In this document: piece by piece, positions 30,728-35,442 of the stretch
Layout of the letters: each line of letters starts with the position of its first letter
Numbering within the stretch: position 1 is the first letter of the stretch
NCBI GenBank assembly: GCA_030835135.1
Contig: JAUQWO010000032.1
Coordinates: 1 to 35,442 of the forward strand
Direction of reading: 5' to 3'
DNA length: 35,442 nt
Source: Bacteroidota bacterium
Lineage (GTDB): Bacteria; Bacteroidota; Ignavibacteria; UBA10030; UBA6906
Notes under the pieces: model-generated
Told to the model about the DNA's origin: nothing
Databases searched by the model: none
What the model saw: only the letters and a program-made list of their open reading frames with translations
Translations under genes and position numbers: made by a program

Positions 30728-31894
30728 GTGAGATCAGTCAGCGTGCTGTGCCTGCTTGCCCTCGTCTCTGTGTCGCTGTTTGCCCAGACCGCGATCGTCG
30801 TTGACCATCACTGCACCAACCCCGATTCCATTCCACCAGCCTACCTGGATTCCGTCCGCGCACGATTCAGGATCGGGTACGGACACACGTCCCACGGCAG
30901 CCAACTCATCACCGGCTGGGAAGCACTCCGGGTATTCCCCGGCGGGAAGTTCACCTTCACGTCCACATCCAGCGGGCTGCACCAGGGTGTCTTTCTCAAT
31001 GACTACTGGCCGTCGCCCGCCGGCGGCGCTGACCTCGGTGCCACCGGCGATCTGACCTGGCGCAACGCGACGCGTACGATGCTCAACCTCGCGAACAATG
31101 ACCGGAATGTGGTGATCTGGTCCTGGTGCGGCGGCGTGAGTTCCAATACCAATGCCGGCATCGACGCGTATCTCACCGCGATGGACTCGCTGGAGATGCA
31201 GTATCCCGGTGTCCGCTTCATCTATATGACCGGCCATCTCGATGGGTCGGGCTCCACCGGGACACTAACCCAAATGAATAACAGGATCAGGCAGTATTGC
31301 TCATCCCACGGCAAGCTGCTCTTCGACTTCGCGGATATCGAGAGCTACGCTCCCGGATCGAGCCAGTCGGTCATGACCCTCATGGCGAATGACAACTGTG
31401 ACTACGACAGCGATGGTAACGGTTCACGCGACAAGAACTGGGCGGCAACATGGGTCGCGGCGAATCCCACAACGCGCCTTGCCTCGCTTGCCTCGGCGTG
31501 CGGCAGCTGCGCGCATTCGCAGCAACTGAACTGCGTGCTGAAAGGCACGGCGTTCTGGTGGCTGCTCGCCCGTATGGCCGGCTGGCCGGGAACAGGAGCG
31601 GCGACAGCCGTTGCGCCGTCCGGCGTGCCCCTGACAACCATGCTTCATCAGAACTACCCGAACCCTTTCAACCCGGCCACAAAGATCTCACTCACGATAG
31701 GTGAACGGCAACTGGCGACCGTCAGCATCTTCGACGCCCTGGGCAGGGAGGTTGCCATCCTGATGAATGCAGTGAAGGATCCCGGAACTTACACCCTCGA
31801 CTTCACCGCCGCAGGGTTGGCAAGCGGCGTCTACTACTGCCGGATGCGTGCCGGCGGAACCACACAGACCCGGGCAACGATGCTCGTCCGATAG
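30728..31894 (+). CDS. Exported protein with type IX secretion sorting domain
   Basis: A 388-residue protein starting at GTG 30728 after AAAGGGGG. A signal peptide (VRSVSVLCLLALVSVSLFAQ) precedes an SGNH-hydrolase-like domain with RIGYGHTSHGSQLITGWEAL, WSWCGG and RFIYMTGHLDGSG. The last 80 residues form a type A C-terminal domain (HQNYPNPFNPATKISLTI ... GVYYCRM), the signal used by the Por/type IX secretion machinery of the Bacteroidota group. The substrate is unknown; its export through the outer membrane is well supported. Confidence 0.8.
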   Translation: MRSVSVLCLLALVSVSLFAQTAIVVDHHCTNPDSIPPAYLDSVRARFRIGYGHTSHGSQLITGWEALRVFPGGKFTFTSTSSGLHQGVFLNDYWPSPAGGADLGATGDLTWRNATRTMLNLANNDRNVVIWSWCGGVSSNTNAGIDAYLTAMDSLEMQYPGVRFIYMTGHLDGSGSTGTLTQMNNRIRQYCSSHGKLLFDFADIESYAPGSSQSVMTLMANDNCDYDSDGNGSRDKNWAATWVAANPTTRLASLASACGSCAHSQQLNCVLKGTAFWWLLARMAGWPGTGAATAVAPSGVPLTTMLHQNYPNPFNPATKISLTIGERQLATVSIFDALGREVAILMNAVKDPGTYTLDFTAAGLASGVYYCRMRAGGTTQTRATMLVR

Positions 31895-32002
31895 CGCTCG
31901 TGCATGAAGGGGTGGCGGGATCATTGTCTTCGCGAACCCCGAACAAACGAATCATCGGCCGCCCGTTGCGTCCCCGCGGTCGGTTCCTTACCTTGGATCA
32001 CT

Positions 32003-32920
32003 ATGCTCCTTGAATCCCTCCGGCTTGCGATCGATCTCCTCTGCCTCGCGGCAGGCCTCTCGGGCATTCTGCTTGCCCTGCTCGTCTATATGCGCACCCC
32101 GAGCCCCCTCATCGCCGATCATGCGCTCACCCTGGGCATCTGGACCATCAATCAGTCGCTCCTCATTGCATTCTTCTATCTGAATGCCATCGTCCATGTC
32201 GTGATCCCCGGCGTGAACGCCGCGATCAACGATGCGAGCTATTTCGTCAGCGGCGTGTTCGCTGCGCTCCTTATTCGTCTGTTGCACGCCTACTTCCGGC
32301 GCGCGCCGGGCAGGACCATGACCATCCTCATGGCGCTCTGTGCCCTGACCGCCCCGATCCCGACTACACTGCTCGCGCGGATGTATCCCCTCTGGGGTTC
32401 CATCATGGATGTGGTCGAAGGGGTCAAACTGGCATCGTTCTACGTCGCACTCATCGCCGTGGCATGGTATCTCTGGCGCGCTGCAGAGAACATCGTATCC
32501 GATGAGATCCGCCGGATGCTCCGGATCCTCGCGGTCGTTCAGGCCGTGTTCTATCCTGTGATGCTCTGGGAGGGCAGCGGGTTCTTCAGCGGATCCTTCT
32601 TCATGCCCGTGAGTTCGTTCTCGGTGTTTTACGGCATCATCAATCTCCTCTGGCTGTACTTCGTCAGCCGCCACATAGAGTTCCCGGTGGTGCAGTTCGT
32701 GAACGCCGAAGGGTCGCTGGAACGCTTCGTCGCACTGTTCGAGATCTCCGAGCGCGAGAAGGAGATCGTGTCACTCCTGCTCGATGGCCAGAGCTATAAA
32801 GAGATCGCCGAAAAGCTGTTCATTGCCCATGAGACCGTGAAGTCGCATGTGACGAACATCTACCGCAAGGCAGGCGTGAAGAGCAAGATGGAACTGGCCA
32901 AATCGGTCAGAAATTGCTGA
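32003..32920 (+). CDS. Membrane-bound LuxR-family regulator
   Basis: A 305-residue protein from ATG 32003. About seven hydrophobic helices occupy residues 5-230, and the C-terminal 60 residues form a LuxR/GerE helix-turn-helix (SEREKEIVSLLLDGQSYKEI ... AHETVKSHVTNIYRKAGVKS). A membrane sensor directly fused to the DNA-binding domain is typical of Bacteroidota and Ignavibacteria. It may regulate the TonB receptor gene that follows, but nothing here proves this. Confidence 0.85.
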   Translation: MLLESLRLAIDLLCLAAGLSGILLALLVYMRTPSPLIADHALTLGIWTINQSLLIAFFYLNAIVHVVIPGVNAAINDASYFVSGVFAALLIRLLHAYFRRAPGRTMTILMALCALTAPIPTTLLARMYPLWGSIMDVVEGVKLASFYVALIAVAWYLWRAAENIVSDEIRRMLRILAVVQAVFYPVMLWEGSGFFSGSFFMPVSSFSVFYGIINLLWLYFVSRHIEFPVVQFVNAEGSLERFVALFEISEREKEIVSLLLDGQSYKEIAEKLFIAHETVKSHVTNIYRKAGVKSKMELAKSVRNC

Positions 32921-32924
32921 TCCC

Positions 32925-32950
32925 CCGACTGGCGATTCCTCGCCAGTCGG
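32925..32950 (+). terminator. Hairpin after the LuxR-type gene
   Basis: Perfect 10-bp stem CCGACTGGCG/CGCCAGTCGG with a six-base loop, starting four bases after the stop. The following bases are not T-rich, so termination would be weak or factor-assisted. Confidence 0.5.
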
Positions 32951-33044
32951 CTCCGTCTGCCACCATTCACCTTTTCTCCCTATACTCTCACCCCCGCACG
33001 GCTTCGTATCTTCCGTACGTACCAACAACCAACGGAAGTGCTTC

Positions 33045-35357
33045 ATGCGAATCTCAGTCGTAGCGACAATCCTCATCGTGGCCACAACTCTCTTCGCAGT
33101 TCCATACCCCGTACGCTCCCAGACATCGGCTCCCGGCACGATCAAGGGGATCGTCACCGACCGGGTGACGGGGACTCCGCTCCCCGGCGCTCATGTGATC
33201 GTGCGTGGTACCCAGCGGGGTAGCGCCACATCTGCGGACGGAACCTACGCCATCACCCGATTGCCTGCGGGAATGTACGTCCTCGAGTTCCGGTCGGTCG
33301 GGTATGAACGGTCGTTGGCCACCGATATCGTGGTCCGTCCGGAGAGAACGACCGTCGTCGATGTGGCGCTCTTGCCCGCACCGATCGAAGGCGAAGAAGT
33401 GACCACTACCGCAGGGTACTTCCAGACGGGTGCCGTGGATGCGTTGAGTGCCGCAACGTTCTCGTTCGAGGAGGTACGCCGCTCACCGGGATCGGCGGGG
33501 GATGTGAGCCGCATCATGACGGCACTTCCCTCCGTCGCGCGCGTGAACGACCAACGGAACAGCCTGGCCGTGCGCGGCGGCAGTCCGTTCGAGAACGCGT
33601 TCTACATCGACAACATTCCCGTACCCAATATCAACCACTTCGCGACCCAGGGTGCTACGGGGGGAGCGCTGGGGATGTTGAACGTCGATCTGCTGGGGAG
33701 CGTAACGCTGAATGCCGGCGGGTTCGGCGCATCCTGGGGCAACCGGCTCTCGTCCATCATGGAGATGCGCCTCCGCGAAGGTTCCCGCGATGGCTTCGCC
33801 GCCCAGGTGAACATGGATATGTCGGGGTTTGGCGGTGTCGCGGAAGGTCCCCTGGGCGATTCTTCGGCCGCGTGGTTGCTGTCCTTCCGGCACAGCTATC
33901 TTGACCTGCTCGTGAACGCGTTCTCCGTGGGCAATACCGTTGCCCCGCGCATGATGGATGGGCAGGGGAAAGTAACGGTGGATATCTCCCCGAACGATCA
34001 GTTGAACGTGCTGGAGATGTTCAGTCAGGACCGGCTCTTCACCGACCACACCACCGCGGTGGAGAACGAGATGATGTACTACGGCGACCAGAACAACCTC
34101 CAGAATTCTGCCGGGGCGACCGTGCGGCATCTCTGGGGTGGGGCCGGCGTCTCTCACCTGACGCTCTCGCATACGGTCATGAAGTTCACCGAGACGTTCC
34201 GCGATATCGCTTCGCAAGAGATCCTCTTTGCGAACAGGTCGAACGAGCAAAGCATGGACCTGCGGAACACCAACCGGTTCACGCTCGGCCGCCGGGCATC
34301 GCTCGAATGCGGTGTTGATGTCCGCCGCGAGGTCTCCACGTATGACAACCGGTTCGGGGCGACGACCGATCCACTCGGCGCGCCGACACCGGAAGTGCGC
34401 GTCTCGCGCGAGCTCTCCACGACCACGTTGGGTGCGTTTGCGAGTGTGTCGGTGGAACCCGTACAGGCCCTGACTGCAACCGTCGGAGTGCGTGTGGACC
34501 ATTTCGGGTACTCCAGTCGGACCTGGTTCGCCCCGCGGCTGTCGGTGATGTACAAGGTCTCCGATCTCACAACCATTTCCGCGGCGGCCGGACTGTACGT
34601 GCAGTCGCTCCCTCATGTGATCCTCTCGCAATCGGTGTCCACATCAGCCCTGCGTGAACCCGATGCACGGCACCTGGTGCTGGGTGTCGGTCACCTGCTC
34701 TCCGAGGATACCCGCCTGACGGTGGAGGGTTACTGGAAGTCATCCCGGCACCTTCCGGTGGATGCCTCCCAGCCAGGGCTGTTCATGCTGGATGAGATCT
34801 TCACCGGCTCGACGTTCGTGGGGAACCATGCGGTGATCACTGACGCCGGAGAGGCGCGGTCATACGGTGTGGAGGTGATGCTGCAGAAGAAGCTCGCCCG
34901 CGACTTCTATGGTCTCGCAAGCCTGTCGCTCGGGCGATCGCAGTACAGGGCACTCGACGGCTTCTGGCGTGACAGGGTCTTCGACAACCGGGTCTCCTTC
35001 TGCATCGAAGGGGGATACAAACCGGATGAAAAGTGGGACTTCAGTCTGCGGTGGGTGTACGGCGGCGGGGTGCCGTATACGCCCCTTGACGTCGATGCTT
35101 CCCGGAAGATCAATGCCGGGGTGCTGGACGCGTCACGCATCAATGGCGAGCGGCTTCCGGCGTATCATTCGCTCAATGCGCGGGTGGACCGGCGGTTCAA
35201 CTTCGACAGGTCGAGCCTGGTGGTGTACCTGAGTGCCTGGAATGTATACGACCGGAAAAACGTGGCCTCCTATTTCTGGAACAAGGTCACCGCATCGCCG
35301 GATACGGAGTACCAGTTCGGAATGTTGCCGATCCTGGGGGTTGAGTACGAATTCTAG
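33045..35357 (+). CDS. TonB-dependent receptor with carboxypeptidase-regulatory-like domain
   Basis: A 770-residue outer-membrane protein. A signal peptide (about 1-25) is followed by a carboxypeptidase-D regulatory-like domain (GTIKGIVTDRVTGTPLPGAH ... LEFRSVGYER, about 29-105), the plug domain with VRGGSPFENAFYIDNIPVPN (about 170-190) and a 22-strand barrel ending in GVEYEF. This is the SusC/FecA-like receptor class that imports siderophores, vitamins or sugars with TonB energy. There is no SusD-like partner in the window. It is a host chromosomal gene. Confidence 0.9.
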   Translation: MRISVVATILIVATTLFAVPYPVRSQTSAPGTIKGIVTDRVTGTPLPGAHVIVRGTQRGSATSADGTYAITRLPAGMYVLEFRSVGYERSLATDIVVRPERTTVVDVALLPAPIEGEEVTTTAGYFQTGAVDALSAATFSFEEVRRSPGSAGDVSRIMTALPSVARVNDQRNSLAVRGGSPFENAFYIDNIPVPNINHFATQGATGGALGMLNVDLLGSVTLNAGGFGASWGNRLSSIMEMRLREGSRDGFAAQVNMDMSGFGGVAEGPLGDSSAAWLLSFRHSYLDLLVNAFSVGNTVAPRMMDGQGKVTVDISPNDQLNVLEMFSQDRLFTDHTTAVENEMMYYGDQNNLQNSAGATVRHLWGGAGVSHLTLSHTVMKFTETFRDIASQEILFANRSNEQSMDLRNTNRFTLGRRASLECGVDVRREVSTYDNRFGATTDPLGAPTPEVRVSRELSTTTLGAFASVSVEPVQALTATVGVRVDHFGYSSRTWFAPRLSVMYKVSDLTTISAAAGLYVQSLPHVILSQSVSTSALREPDARHLVLGVGHLLSEDTRLTVEGYWKSSRHLPVDASQPGLFMLDEIFTGSTFVGNHAVITDAGEARSYGVEVMLQKKLARDFYGLASLSLGRSQYRALDGFWRDRVFDNRVSFCIEGGYKPDEKWDFSLRWVYGGGVPYTPLDVDASRKINAGVLDASRINGERLPAYHSLNARVDRRFNFDRSSLVVYLSAWNVYDRKNVASYFWNKVTASPDTEYQFGMLPILGVEYEF

Positions 35358-35360
35358 GGC

Positions 35361-35388
35361 GTAGGGGCGGTGCATGCACCGCCCCTAC
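35361..35388. repeat. 28-bp perfect GTAGGGGCG palindrome
   Basis: GTAGGGGCGGTGCA and its exact reverse complement meet at the centre, four bases after the receptor stop. Palindromes with GTAGGGGCG ends are dispersed repeats in many bacterial genomes; this one may also act as a transcript-end hairpin. Confidence 0.75.
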
Positions 35389-35442
35389 ACATGCACCGGA
35401 GTGCCGCGGGAGAGGGGCCGAATGCATCGAGACGTCGCATGT

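Noticed and set aside
33483-34631. Long minus-strand frame of 382 codons
   Set aside because: It mirrors the TonB receptor codons; it has no ribosome-binding site and an unnatural composition.
1-35442. CRISPR array to accompany the CARF-type activator
   Set aside because: No regularly spaced direct repeats with unique spacers and no cas genes were seen on either strand.

Overview
The window looks like the chromosome of a bacterium of the Bacteroidota/Ignavibacteriota (FCB) group. The flanking genes are GC-rich. The right flank carries an exported protein with a C-terminal type A sorting domain of the type IX secretion system (motif NYPNPFNPATKI), a seven-helix membrane LuxR regulator and a TonB-dependent receptor with a carboxypeptidase-regulatory-like domain. 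A PUR-domain (DUF3276) protein, common in this group, sits inside the window. The assignment is inferred from protein style; no rRNA or marker gene is present.

Left flank (1-4.87 kb): an overlapping operon of type II secretion/type IV pilus type. Its order is PilN/GspL-like, PilO/GspM-like, PilP/GspC-like, a large GspK/PilX-like minor pilin, two pseudopilins and the inner-membrane platform protein GspF. Directly after gspF a reading frame starts like the charged leader of a major pseudopilin (gspG) and then loses all similarity after Arg-Gly. This suggests the operon was cut there.

Middle (about 4.84-30.44 kb): a mosaic accessory island, probably an integrative element. A large serine recombinase lies at its right edge and its reading frame runs into the antisense strand of tRNA-Leu(CAG). 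Four parts can be seen. (i) 5.6-9.9 kb: a J-domain-like membrane protein, a SLATT-like two-helix membrane protein, a 24-residue proline-rich microprotein and a RloC/PrrC-like AAA_13 ATPase, which together look like a defence locus. (ii) 10.1-15.4 kb, minus strand: a DNA-maintenance module with a PUR-domain protein, a half-size sliding clamp, a DUF932 protein, an ATP-dependent DNA ligase, a RadC-like JAB protein, a small membrane peptide, a Mu Gam-like protein and an unknown protein, followed by a C39-like cysteine protease. (iii) 15.5-21.4 kb, plus strand: small accessory genes (DUF3892, DUF3761 lipoprotein, exported HNH nuclease, voltage-gated K+ channel, large unknown membrane protein), with several broken genes among them. 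(iv) 21.6-25.9 kb: an operon of a PfkB-family kinase, a MoaA-like radical SAM enzyme and a sigma-54 activator whose sensor domain is a Cas_NE0113-type CARF domain. It ends in a terminator, and a good sigma-54 promoter follows immediately. This is the best candidate for an undescribed system: a CARF-sensed, sigma-54-controlled response linked to small-molecule (possibly nucleoside) chemistry, with no CRISPR locus nearby.

From 25.5 to 28.7 kb lie small unknown genes, four of which share an almost identical AGAAAGGA ribosome-binding cassette, leading into the overlapping recombinase operon.

Right flank (30.44-35.44 kb): tRNA-Leu with its terminator, then the T9SS cargo protein, the LuxR regulator and the TonB receptor. 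The receptor is followed by a perfect 28-bp GTAGGGGCG-type palindrome.
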